Shown here: piece by piece, positions 25,903-34,001 of the stretch
How the letters are laid out: each line of letters starts with the position of its first letter
Position numbering within the stretch: the stretch's first letter is position 1
Assembly (NCBI GenBank): GCA_023391415.1
Contig: JAEWAY010000015.1
Coordinates: 1-64,000, forward strand
DNA from: Bacteroidota bacterium
GTDB lineage: Bacteria > Bacteroidota > Bacteroidia > Cytophagales > Cytophagaceae
Length of the DNA: 64,000 nt
Direction: 5' to 3'
Notes under the pieces: generated by a model
What the model was told of the DNA's origin: nothing
The model's database searches: none
Seen by the model: only the letters and a program-made list of their open reading frames with translations
Translations under genes and position numbers: made by a program

Positions 25903-27391
25903 GGTGTTTAATTTTTTGCAGAATATTCTGAATGTTGTTTTCGGTTGTCAAAGGATTGATGATGGTAAACTTGAGATAGAACTTGCCTTTGACTCTGGTA
26001 CTGGCTACCAGAACTTCTCCGCTGAAAAACAGCGTTTTTTTGATATGCTGATTCAGCGCGCACGCGTCTACTGGCTTATTTCCGGAAGGGAGATAGCGAA
26101 ATACCAGCGCGCCCAGATCGGAATCGTTCAGCAGTTCGAAATCCTTATCGCTTCGGATAAGCCGGGCCGCGGCGCGGGTTGTTTCAATCATGGTATCGGT
26201 ATATTCTCCAAGTCTTCGCTTGCCGGTCAGGCGCAGGGTAAACCAGAGCTTGAGCGCGTCGAAGCGGCGGGTGCTCTGAGTGATTGACTTGTTGATCTGA
26301 GCGGGCAGTTCTTCGTAGTTCTGCTCGCTGGGATTGAGGTAATCCGCGTGATGTTTTATAATCAGCAGATCCTGTTTATTTCTGACCAGAAACGCGCTGC
26401 CGCTGATCGGCTGAAAAAATGATTTGTGGTAATCAACTGTTACGGAATCCGCCTGCTCTATTCCCTGGAGCAGGTATCTGTATTTATCCGATAGCAACAG
26501 CCCGCATCCGTAGGCGGCGTCGACATGGAGCCATATGGAATATTTGGCCGCTATCCGCGCGATCGCGCGCAGCGGGTCCAGGTTGCCAAAATCGGTCGTA
26601 CCGGCGGTGGCTACAATGGCGATGGGCAGATTGCCCGCCTGGAGCTCCTGGATGATAGCGTCTTCCAGACATTCCGTATCCACGCGAAACTCATGGTCCG
26701 TGCTCACTTTTACTATAGCCTGCTCACCCAGTCCCAGCAAGGCCGCGTTTTTCTGATTGCTGAAATGCGACTGATCGGATACAAAAATCCTGAACCGGGA
26801 TGATTCCGGAGGGTTGCCCAGCGTCTTGACGGAATGATTCAGGTGACCGTACGCGTAGTGATCCCTGGCCAGCAACAAGCCCATAAGGTTGCTTTGAGAA
26901 CCTCCCGCGGTGAATATGCCGTCGCAGTTGTCGCTGTAGCCTATCTGCCGGCCTGTCCACTTGAGCACTTCGCGTTCGATAAACGTACCTCCCGCGCTCT
27001 GGTCATAGGTATCCTGAGAGGAGTTGATGGCGCTGACCAGTATTTCCGCGGCCAGGGCGGGAATGAGCACAGGGCAGTTCAGATGCGCTATGTATTCCGG
27101 CAGGTGAAACGCGGTCGCGTGATCGACATAAAGCCGCTGTACTTCATCAAAAACCTGATCGTAGTTTTCGAGTGGCGTATCGAGATCAATCGGATCAAAC
27201 CGGGCTTTTAGCGCGGCGGGTTTGATGCCGCTAAACGGCTTTTGGGTATTTTTCAGGAATGAGCAGACGCGGTCTACCGCTTTCAGAATGGCTTGCCGAT
27301 ATTCCTCGGCGGAGCCCTCATAAAAAATATGAGCAAACCGATCCTTGTCGGGAAAAACTTCCCGCTCCATTTCCAGAACTTGATTTTTCAT
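25874..27391 (-). CDS. PLP-dependent decarboxylase (DesA/group II type)
   Basis: A 505-aa fold-type I decarboxylase. FTAGGSQSNLMGLLLARD binds the PLP phosphate, HVDAAYGCG holds the Asp that pairs with the pyridine nitrogen, and VDYHKSFFQP holds the Schiff-base lysine. In desferrioxamine-type pathways this enzyme converts lysine to cadaverine. Here it could accept lysine, N6-hydroxylysine or the 4-hydroxylysine made by the last gene of the operon. It overlaps the next gene by about 11-29 bp, depending on that gene's start. Confidence 0.88.
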   Translation of the reverse strand: MKNQVLEMEREVFPDKDRFAHIFYEGSAEEYRQAILKAVDRVCSFLKNTQKPFSGIKPAALKARFDPIDLDTPLENYDQVFDEVQRLYVDHATAFHLPEYIAHLNCPVLIPALAAEILVSAINSSQDTYDQSAGGTFIEREVLKWTGRQIGYSDNCDGIFTAGGSQSNLMGLLLARDHYAYGHLNHSVKTLGNPPESSRFRIFVSDQSHFSNQKNAALLGLGEQAIVKVSTDHEFRVDTECLEDAIIQELQAGNLPIAIVATAGTTDFGNLDPLRAIARIAAKYSIWLHVDAAYGCGLLLSDKYRYLLQGIEQADSVTVDYHKSFFQPISGSAFLVRNKQDLLIIKHHADYLNPSEQNYEELPAQINKSITQSTRRFDALKLWFTLRLTGKRRLGEYTDTMIETTRAAARLIRSDKDFELLNDSDLGALVFRYLPSGNKPVDACALNQHIKKTLFFSGEVLVASTRVKGKFYLKFTIINPLTTENNIQNILQKIKHHGKNADYAN

Positions 27392-27432
27392 GGGAATATT
27401 AATTTTAAGTACCTAATTGGATTGTCGCTATG

Positions 27433-28059
27433 TTATTCAAAAATGATGGTCTTCTCCCGGGCTGGTGTTCTCCTTTTGTAAATGTCTCCCGGGCCGGAAG
27501 AGCGATACCCCATATAGAAGATCCCCAGAGACTGTTCGTTTTCCCGGAGCCCAAACTGTTTCAGATAGTCGATAGCGCCGTCGACCGTGCTCCAGTAGCC
27601 GCCGAGGCCATATGACGTACAGGAGAGCGCCAGATTCTGTACCGCGCAGGATACGGCGGCGATTTCTTCCCATTCGGGAAGAGTGATACCGGCGCTTCGG
27701 GTCATAACTACGCCGATGAGGCAGGACGCCTGACCGGGATAATTGAGCAGATACCGGTATTTCTCTTCAAAATCCTTGGGAGACAGCCTGCTTTTGTAAT
27801 ATTCCGCGTAGTAGTCAGCCAGATATCGCCCGAAGTCTTTCAGGTACTTTTCTCTGAAGACCATAAAGCGCCATGGCTCCGTCATCTTATGCGTAGGCGC
27901 CCAGGTAGCGTTGGTCAGTATTTCAAAGAGTACTTCATCAGGTACAGGGCGCCCGTCAAATTCGTCCGCGTATACGCTGCGGCGCTCTCTGATAAGCATC
28001 GATACCGCTTCAGGATTGGCTGTTATGGATGTGTATTCGGATGATATGCCTGCTGTCAT
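27433..28059 (-). CDS. Nitroreductase family FMN-dependent oxidoreductase
   Basis: A 208-aa flavin enzyme. RERRSVYADEFDGRPVPDE at the N-terminus, ATWAPTHKMTEPWRFMVF and LGGYWSTV near residue 155 are nitroreductase-fold landmarks. It is the second gene of the siderophore operon (26 bp after the first), which is not usual for NIS pathways. It could release iron by reducing the ferric siderophore, or act on a biosynthetic intermediate. Both are inference. Confidence 0.82.
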   Translation of the reverse strand: MTAGISSEYTSITANPEAVSMLIRERRSVYADEFDGRPVPDEVLFEILTNATWAPTHKMTEPWRFMVFREKYLKDFGRYLADYYAEYYKSRLSPKDFEEKYRYLLNYPGQASCLIGVVMTRSAGITLPEWEEIAAVSCAVQNLALSCTSYGLGGYWSTVDGAIDYLKQFGLRENEQSLGIFYMGYRSSGPGDIYKRRTPAREKTIIFE

Positions 28060-28085
28060 GACTGTCCGGGATTTTTTTTCTGGTT

Positions 28086-29933
28086 TTACAAGGTTTGAAA
28101 GTCCTGTACCGTCTGGGTAGCGGAAGTATGACGCTTTTCGCGGAAAGCGGCCAGCGGATTTTTTAATGTGCCGACATACTGTAGTCCGGTGAGCGCGTCC
28201 GCGTCTCCCGTGTTGACCATCTGCTTGTGATCGCGCAGTTGAAGACGGTTGAGGCAGGATCTTTTAAATTCATCGGCAAACAGGTCAAACCTCCTGTATT
28301 TTTCTTCATATTGGGGATGCGCGTCCTGATACCTCTGAATGTTTTCCGCTACCAGCCGCCAGAACTCATGTTCGGGTAGCTGGCAATGCTCGCTCAGTAT
28401 TTCGGAGAGGAAGCGAAAATACCCATCCATGATATCGACCAGGATGTTGAGTACCCGGATCTCGTCCGGCACATGAGTACATACGCGGCGGGCTTTTTCC
28501 GGCATGTCGTAGTATTCGCCAAAGACACAGATCTCTTCGGAAATATCCTTGATAATGATCCGTACAGGCTGGTGGTTTTCCAGAACCAGCAACACATTTT
28601 CGCCATGCGGCATAAACGTGAGGTCATAGGCGTAGAAGCAATGCAGAAGTGGGCTGAGGTAGCGTTGAAGATACCGGCTCAGCCAGTCTTCGGGGGATAG
28701 GCCGGAAGCCAGGATCAGATGTTTTATAAACGCTTCGCGCTGGTGGTCCACATGCAATAGCGCCGCCATCGTCATGACTTGCTGACCAGGCGATAGGACG
28801 GAAGCGGGGCTTTCCCGCCAGAGGGCGGCGAGCATTTTGTTGTGCGGAAATACAGTCCCGAATTCTTCGAAATAGGAATGTCTGAAACCGACAGCCGCCA
28901 CCTCGCGGATCATGGTGAAGCCGGTCGCCCGGATATAGGGATCGTCTTCCAGTAGTTTTTTTATCCAACTGGTTACCGATGGTGTACTATCCATAAAGTA
29001 AGGACTCATGCCCCGGACAAATCCCATGTTGAGGATGGAGAGCGAAGTCTTGACGTAGAATTTTTCCGGGTGGCTGAGGTTGTAAAGCGTGCGGAGCGAT
29101 TGCTGTGCGGAATATTCATCCGAGGTATAGCCCAGCGGAACAAGCTTTTGGCTGGCTATGTCGTCGGCGAAAAGAAGGGCGATCTTATTGCGCCATTGCC
29201 ATGGGTGTACCGGCATATATACATAATCCGCCGGATTGAGATTTTTTTGTCTGAGCACCGCGTCAAACCGCGCCATGGTGGCTTCGCCCAGCTCCCTTGA
29301 TAAAAGTGTTTTATAGGGAAGCTCTTCTATGGCGCTGTATCCGGCTTTACTTTGATGACCGGCGATCCATACCAGCCGGATCTTCTGATCCGCTTCGGGA
29401 CTATAGCGGATGTAATCGTCGGCGTCGAAGCCGACGCGTCCATTGTTGGCGATAAAGGAAGGATGTCCCTTGCTCATAGCGTGTTCGATCGCCTGAAAAT
29501 TTTCATGGATCAGTTGATCGGAAGGAAGCGCTTCTTTCGCCCGGATAAAGGCGAAGCTGTACAGCGTACAGATGATCTCCTCCAGGTAATCCGGCAATGA
29601 CTCTTTTTTTATACCAAGATCATTTTTAAATTCTAAAATAAACCGGACGGCGTCCAGTTCGGTTTGGAGGTTGTCCGACCATTTGCTCAGAGAGCCTTCG
29701 CGGATATGCCAGTGGTTGAGCGATCGCTTTTGAGCGAGAAACCGGTATTCGATCTTCGCGTTTCCGGGCGCCGTCAGGGTATAGGTTTGCCAGGAACCGC
29801 CTGATCCCGCGCCCGCCGGCTCTATGACCGATTCGTGCGCCAGTTCGCTGATCATTTTGTAAATCAATGTTTGATGAGCGTATCGCCACGCGTATGGCTG
29901 AAGGTGCTCCGGACAATTCAATGTTGTATTCAT
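28086..29933 (-). CDS. NIS siderophore synthetase (IucA/IucC family, first gene of operon)
   Basis: A 615-aa synthetase with GHPSFIANNGRVGFDADDY (about 155-173), VHPWQWRNKIALLFA (about 243-257) and HGENVLLVLENHQPVRIIIKD, the last almost identical to the 20274-22088 protein. It belongs to the DesD/AlcC-like class. In the first motif the usual NKGR reads NNGR, so the conserved lysine is replaced by Asn, which may alter the substrate or indicate a divergent role. The ATG is 52 bp from a well-formed promoter. Confidence 0.9.
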   Translation of the reverse strand: MNTTLNCPEHLQPYAWRYAHQTLIYKMISELAHESVIEPAGAGSGGSWQTYTLTAPGNAKIEYRFLAQKRSLNHWHIREGSLSKWSDNLQTELDAVRFILEFKNDLGIKKESLPDYLEEIICTLYSFAFIRAKEALPSDQLIHENFQAIEHAMSKGHPSFIANNGRVGFDADDYIRYSPEADQKIRLVWIAGHQSKAGYSAIEELPYKTLLSRELGEATMARFDAVLRQKNLNPADYVYMPVHPWQWRNKIALLFADDIASQKLVPLGYTSDEYSAQQSLRTLYNLSHPEKFYVKTSLSILNMGFVRGMSPYFMDSTPSVTSWIKKLLEDDPYIRATGFTMIREVAAVGFRHSYFEEFGTVFPHNKMLAALWRESPASVLSPGQQVMTMAALLHVDHQREAFIKHLILASGLSPEDWLSRYLQRYLSPLLHCFYAYDLTFMPHGENVLLVLENHQPVRIIIKDISEEICVFGEYYDMPEKARRVCTHVPDEIRVLNILVDIMDGYFRFLSEILSEHCQLPEHEFWRLVAENIQRYQDAHPQYEEKYRRFDLFADEFKRSCLNRLQLRDHKQMVNTGDADALTGLQYVGTLKNPLAAFREKRHTSATQTVQDFQTL

Positions 29934-29984
29934 AGTGAGATAAAAACGCTTGTTGACGATCTGATCAAAGCTGTATAGCTGTTA

Positions 29985-30015
29985 CAAAAATATTCTCCCT
30001 GGCCTCCGGGGGCAA
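29985..30015 (-). promoter_or_regulatory. Promoter of the siderophore operon
   Basis: The minus strand has TTG (30015-30013), a 20-bp spacer and TATTTTTG (29992-29985), an exact match to the Bacteroidetes sigma consensus. The predicted start near 29978 leaves a leader of about 45 nt. No Fur-like palindrome is visible nearby. The direct repeat AGCTG..AGCTG (about 29970-29982) is the only extra element. Confidence 0.7.
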
Positions 30016-30256
30016 TCGCTTCTTGCTGGTATTGATAGGGTAGGGCGCTGGTAATTCTTTATACCATTATTCTGGTACGCGTTCGGGCTGAAGTACCGCG
30101 GAACGCGAACGCCATCGCTTGATACGCTGATCGATAGCGTGTTTGTTCACGCGGATGAAGGATTGAGTCGCGGGTTGTTTGATCGCTGAAAAGCGTCGTG
30201 AAAGACTACAAGAGGAGGGCGCTTCGGGGGGGAGCGGGATAAGAGGCGAAAGCGAT
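30016..30256. other. Intergenic region between the response regulator and the siderophore promoter
   Basis: About 240 bp with no ORF of known family and no strong hairpin or T-run, so I see no terminator separating the LuxR-type gene from the siderophore operon. Read-through from the regulator into the operon cannot be excluded. Confidence 0.4.
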
Positions 30257-30940
30257 TTAGTGGTACAGCGTGGCCGAGGTTTCGCCCGGATGTACAAAAC
30301 CTTTTTGCAAGGCCACATGACATAGTTCGGCTACGGAATGCACGTTGAGCTTTTTCATGATGTTGCGGCGGTGCGTATGTACGGTATGTGGGCTAAGATG
30401 AAGTTCCGCGGCGATTTCCTTATTCGTCTTTCCTCTTACGATAAGGCGTATGATTTCGGATTCGCGGCCGGTAATACATGGGACGCCGCAAGTGATCCTG
30501 GACGACGCGGCGCGCTTTCTGTCGGCGAGCAATACATCCAGGATGAATGAACAGAAAAACTTTTCACCTCTGATAGCCGAGTTGATAGCGCTGTAAATGT
30601 CTTTTTTTCCGCATTCCTTGGTAAGGTAGCAGTAGACGTTGAAATCGAGCGAGCGTATGATATTCCATTCTTTCTCCTGGCTGGAAATGATGATTACCTT
30701 GCATTGGTTGTTGACGGAAAGCGACAGGCTTAGCTGATCGGGGTCGAAATAGTCCGGGTTGTAATCCAGAATCAGGATATCCGGTCTGAAATCGGTTAGT
30801 AATTTCTTTAGCTCCGAGGTATCGCTGGCTTCTCTGACCTGGTAGTCGATACAAGGGTCGGCTGTCAACAGACTTTTTACTCCTTCTCTGAAGACTGGTT
30901 GTGGATCCGCCAGTATAACGCGCAGATTTTCTGAAGGCAT
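30257..30940 (-). CDS. LuxR/NarL-type response regulator
   Basis: A 227-aa two-domain regulator (238 aa if the ATG at 30973 is used; the one at 30940 puts the receiver at the usual distance). Counting from the longer start, the receiver has acidic pocket D23, phospho-acceptor D70 (DILILDYNPDY) and K119 (YLTKEC). The HTH is IIRLIVRGKTNKEIAAELHL followed by SPHTVHTHRRNIMKKL. No histidine kinase is adjacent, so it is an orphan. It lies between the siderophore operon and the import genes and shares the structured region upstream, so it is the obvious candidate regulator of both. Confidence 0.85.
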   Translation of the reverse strand: MPSENLRVILADPQPVFREGVKSLLTADPCIDYQVREASDTSELKKLLTDFRPDILILDYNPDYFDPDQLSLSLSVNNQCKVIIISSQEKEWNIIRSLDFNVYCYLTKECGKKDIYSAINSAIRGEKFFCSFILDVLLADRKRAASSRITCGVPCITGRESEIIRLIVRGKTNKEIAAELHLSPHTVHTHRRNIMKKLNVHSVAELCHVALQKGFVHPGETSATLYH

Positions 30941-31037
30941 AGGTTGTCTCTTCTGTTTTAAAAATAGTTCCATGACCGCTAGGGGCTAGGGCGAAAAAGT
31001 GGATGAACCGCGACAGGCTTCGCTTACTTCAGCTTAT

Positions 31038-31070
31038 CTCGATAGCGGTGTGGCGTGATCCGCTATCGAG
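31038..31070. repeat. Perfect 11-bp inverted repeat
   Basis: CTCGATAGCGG (31038-31048) and CCGCTATCGAG (31060-31070), separated by 11 nt. No T-run follows on either strand, so it is either a leader hairpin in the LuxR-type mRNA or a binding site. It lies 65-100 bp upstream of that gene. Confidence 0.6.
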
Positions 31071-31278
31071 TCACGGCCCGTAATAAACTTCGTGATCCGG
31101 TGGTAAAACGATCGGATTTCCGGGACGCCTTTTTAGGAAGGTCCTGAGATGGAGGAGGCGCGTTTTGCCGCGTAATCATGATGCCAGTGCTTTTTGATAA
31201 AAAATCTCTACCAGCAATATTATGTCTAATTTATAATCAATCCAAATATGCTTTGTTGTTTATTAACACGTGTTGATG

Positions 31279-31350
31279 GGTAAATAAGCCTAAATAGCCG
31301 CGTGTTCTTTATGTTTTATCGCTATTAGGCTTATTTGCCTATTGTTTTTT
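31279..31350 (+). terminator. Strong hairpin followed by a T-run
   Basis: GGTAAATAAGCCTAAATAGC (31279-31298) pairs with GCTATTAGGCTTATTTGCC (31321-31339), with one bulge and one G-U pair, and TATTGTTTTTT follows. It reads as a plus-strand intrinsic terminator, yet no gene precedes it on that strand. It could end an unannotated small RNA or insulate the receptor promoter. Confidence 0.5.
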
Positions 31351-31440
31351 CATGTATATATATTGCTTATCTACGATATATAGTTAAAACCAAATTATAG
31401 CAATAGATATCAGCTTTTATAAAATTAATCTAAATAGATA

Positions 31441-31471
31441 TTGACATATATATGTCTTGCGCGTACTTTTG
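31441..31471 (+). promoter_or_regulatory. Promoter with embedded palindrome, siderophore receptor
   Basis: TTG (31441-31443), a 20-bp spacer and TACTTTTG (31464-31471) match the Bacteroidetes consensus exactly, giving a leader of about 110 nt. The perfect 14-bp palindrome GACATATATATGTC (31443-31456) starts at the last base of the -33 element and fills the first part of the spacer, a position where a bound regulator would block or recruit polymerase. Confidence 0.7.
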
Positions 31472-31588
31472 AATCATGCCGTTAAGCGGCGATGAGTATT
31501 TAGTCAAACATATTTATTGTATATGCATCTTCTCTTTTGCGCCTCTATAGGCGCGCGTTATTTTGGTGATTGTATATAGTAACCGGTC

Positions 31589-33979
31589 ATGCTGAAAATG
31601 AGATCAATGTTTTTGAGATCCGTATTTTTATTCTGTCTTATCTGGATAGTATCTCTGTCGGGAGCCTGGGGGCAATATCGGACAGGAAAACTACAGGGGA
31701 AGGTCGTCGACGAAAAAGGCGGCGCGATACCCTTCGCGTTTGTAACGCTGGACTCTACCACGCTGGGAACGATGGCGGATGAACATGGCGACTACCTGTT
31801 GAGTGGTATCGAGCCGGGACGATATAAGGTTACGGCCAGTTCGATGGGCTATAGTCCGCGAACCAGAACGGTACAGATTGTCGATAGTGGCGTCGTGTCG
31901 CTGCATTTTACTCTGCTGGAGACAGTGGAACAAATGGACGCGATCGTGTTTACCATACCCCAAACCGAAACACAAAAAATAAAAGCGTCGGGTTTTCAGG
32001 TGGAGGCCATCAATACCAGACCTATGGTCAATCTCTCCGCGGACGTCAACAAAGTATTAAGTTCGACAGCCGGAGTTCGGATACGAGAAAACGGGGGGCT
32101 GGGCTCCGGATTCAGCTTCTCGCTCAATGGCTTCTCCGGCAATCAGATCCGCTTCTTCCTGGATGGTATCCCCATGGACAATTTCGGGTCCTCGTTGACT
32201 TTGAACAATATTCCCATAAACCTGGCCGAACGTATTGAAATATACAAGGGAGTCGTGCCGGTGTGGCTGGGTTCGGACGCGCTGGGAGGCGCTATCAATA
32301 TTGTGACCAACCGGCAGTTCAGGAATTTTCTGGATGTTTCCTATTCTTACGGGTCGTTTAATACGCGCCGGTCATCGGTCAATTTCGCCGTCACGGATTC
32401 CGCTACCGGTCTGACGGCGCGAGGTAATCTGTTTCAGAACTATTCGGACAACAACTACTGGGTAGAAGTAGATGAAATAATCGATTACTCCTTTACAGAG
32501 CGAAAAATACGTGTCAGAAGATTTCACGACACCTACAAGTCCCAGTCAGCTATTCTGGATTTTGGAGTATTGGGCCGGAAATACGCGGATCAACTGCTTG
32601 TGGGGATAGTAGTATCGGGTAGCGACAAGGAAATACAGACCGCGGCTACCATGGAAAGGGTATTTGGAGAACGGCGTCAGCTTAGTTCTACTCTGATGCC
32701 TACATTTAAGTATCAGAAGAAAGATCTGTTTGTAAAAGGTCTTGATCTGAATACGTACGCTTCCTACAACTTCGGGCATGACCAGACTGTCGATACCGCC
32801 AGGTCCAGAGTCTACATGTGGGATGGCAGCCAAAGGTACAAGCCGAGCAACGGAGAAAGCGCCTATACGATGTACCGGTATAGCGACAACCAGCTATTGC
32901 TCAATACGAATCTGAGTTATGTTTTTTCTGAAAATCACGCGCTCGTAGCCAATTATACCTTCAACCGTTTTGACCGGAAAGGAGAAGATGAAGTAAATCC
33001 GAACAATCAGCTATACCGTAATCCTCAGATTGTCAGCAAATCGATCATAGGGCTGGGTTATCGTTTCGATTGGAAGAAAAGACTTACCGTCTCGGCTTTC
33101 GCCAAACAATACCTTATGAGTGGCCAGGCGCGTTATATGACGGATGTATATACGTACCGTACCTGGAACAAAAAGGATCTGGGCAGGCGGCATTCGGGCC
33201 TGGGACTGGCCGCCCAGTGGACCATCCGTAAGGGCTTGCAGGCAAGGGCTTCCTATGAAAACGCCTATCGTTTGCCGGAAGGCTGGGAACTCTTCGGTAA
33301 CGGAGTCAATCTGATTGGCAACGAGCATATTGAATCGGAGAAGAGCCGGAACTTTAACCTGGGCTTAAGTTATCGGATAAAGATAAAGGAGGCGCACAGG
33401 CTTTTGCTGGAAGGAGGCCTCCTGTACAGAAGAGCGGAGGATTATATCAGAGAGGAGGTCGGGATGCCTAACTCTGAAGTTATTAACGAACCCGCTATAG
33501 AAGTCGCCGGACTGGACGCCAATATACGGTATGAGTATAAGGATCGGATCCGTCTGTCCATGAACGGCACCTGGCAGAATATTATCAGTCTGGATCAGTA
33601 CGACTCTCATGGAAATGAACTGGATACCTATCTGAACAGAGTGCCCAACGTCCCCTATCTTTTCGCCAACGCGGATATTACTTTTCAGTTTCATGACCTG
33701 AGCTCCGCAAGAGACCTGCTGGCCTTTGGCTACAGGGTGAGTATGGTCGACGAGTATTTTCTGAAGTGGGAGAGCTATGGCGCCCGGGATAGTAAGCTCA
33801 TTATCCCGAGGCAGTATTCTCACGCTGTCCACGCGACTTATTCATTAAAAAACAGCCGCTATAACATCAGTGTCGAATGTACGAATCTTTTTGACGCGAA
33901 ACTGTATGACAATTTCAGGCTGCAGAAGCCCGGACGGGCTTTTTATGTCAAGCTGCGCTATTTCCTGAGCAAAATCTAA
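31589..33979 (+). CDS. TonB-dependent siderophore receptor with carboxypeptidase-like N-terminus
   Basis: A 796-aa outer-membrane receptor with a signal peptide ending about GAWG (residue 28). A carboxypeptidase-like beta domain follows (about 33-115, GKVVDEKGGAIPFAFVTLDS), then a plug (about 135-250, NGFSGNQIRFFLDGIPMDNFGSS and GALGGAINIVTN-like text) and a long barrel ending in the aromatic YFLSKI. The layout resembles FecA- and XusA-type receptors. The divergent siderophore operon and the downstream DUF4374 gene point to ferric siderophore import. Substrate is inferred from neighbours. Confidence 0.85.
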   Translation: MLKMRSMFLRSVFLFCLIWIVSLSGAWGQYRTGKLQGKVVDEKGGAIPFAFVTLDSTTLGTMADEHGDYLLSGIEPGRYKVTASSMGYSPRTRTVQIVDSGVVSLHFTLLETVEQMDAIVFTIPQTETQKIKASGFQVEAINTRPMVNLSADVNKVLSSTAGVRIRENGGLGSGFSFSLNGFSGNQIRFFLDGIPMDNFGSSLTLNNIPINLAERIEIYKGVVPVWLGSDALGGAINIVTNRQFRNFLDVSYSYGSFNTRRSSVNFAVTDSATGLTARGNLFQNYSDNNYWVEVDEIIDYSFTERKIRVRRFHDTYKSQSAILDFGVLGRKYADQLLVGIVVSGSDKEIQTAATMERVFGERRQLSSTLMPTFKYQKKDLFVKGLDLNTYASYNFGHDQTVDTARSRVYMWDGSQRYKPSNGESAYTMYRYSDNQLLLNTNLSYVFSENHALVANYTFNRFDRKGEDEVNPNNQLYRNPQIVSKSIIGLGYRFDWKKRLTVSAFAKQYLMSGQARYMTDVYTYRTWNKKDLGRRHSGLGLAAQWTIRKGLQARASYENAYRLPEGWELFGNGVNLIGNEHIESEKSRNFNLGLSYRIKIKEAHRLLLEGGLLYRRAEDYIREEVGMPNSEVINEPAIEVAGLDANIRYEYKDRIRLSMNGTWQNIISLDQYDSHGNELDTYLNRVPNVPYLFANADITFQFHDLSSARDLLAFGYRVSMVDEYFLKWESYGARDSKLIIPRQYSHAVHATYSLKNSRYNISVECTNLFDAKLYDNFRLQKPGRAFYVKLRYFLSKI

Positions 33980-34001
33980 TCTATAAATCATAAATCCAAT
34001 A

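Larger units (their letters stand above)
30974..31588. other. Structured intergenic region, regulator to siderophore receptor
   Basis: A 615-bp gap without a gene. The left half is GC-rich and holds an 11-bp inverted repeat. The right half (31180-31560) is strongly AT-rich and holds a short palindrome AACACGTGTT (31265-31274), a long hairpin with a T-run, and the receptor promoter. It is unusually rich in symmetrical elements for a gap of its size and serves divergent genes. Confidence 0.6.

Noticed and set aside
29934..30256. Fur box at the siderophore promoter
   Set aside because: No 19-bp GATAATGATAATCATTATC-like symmetry was found; only short direct repeats of AGCTG.
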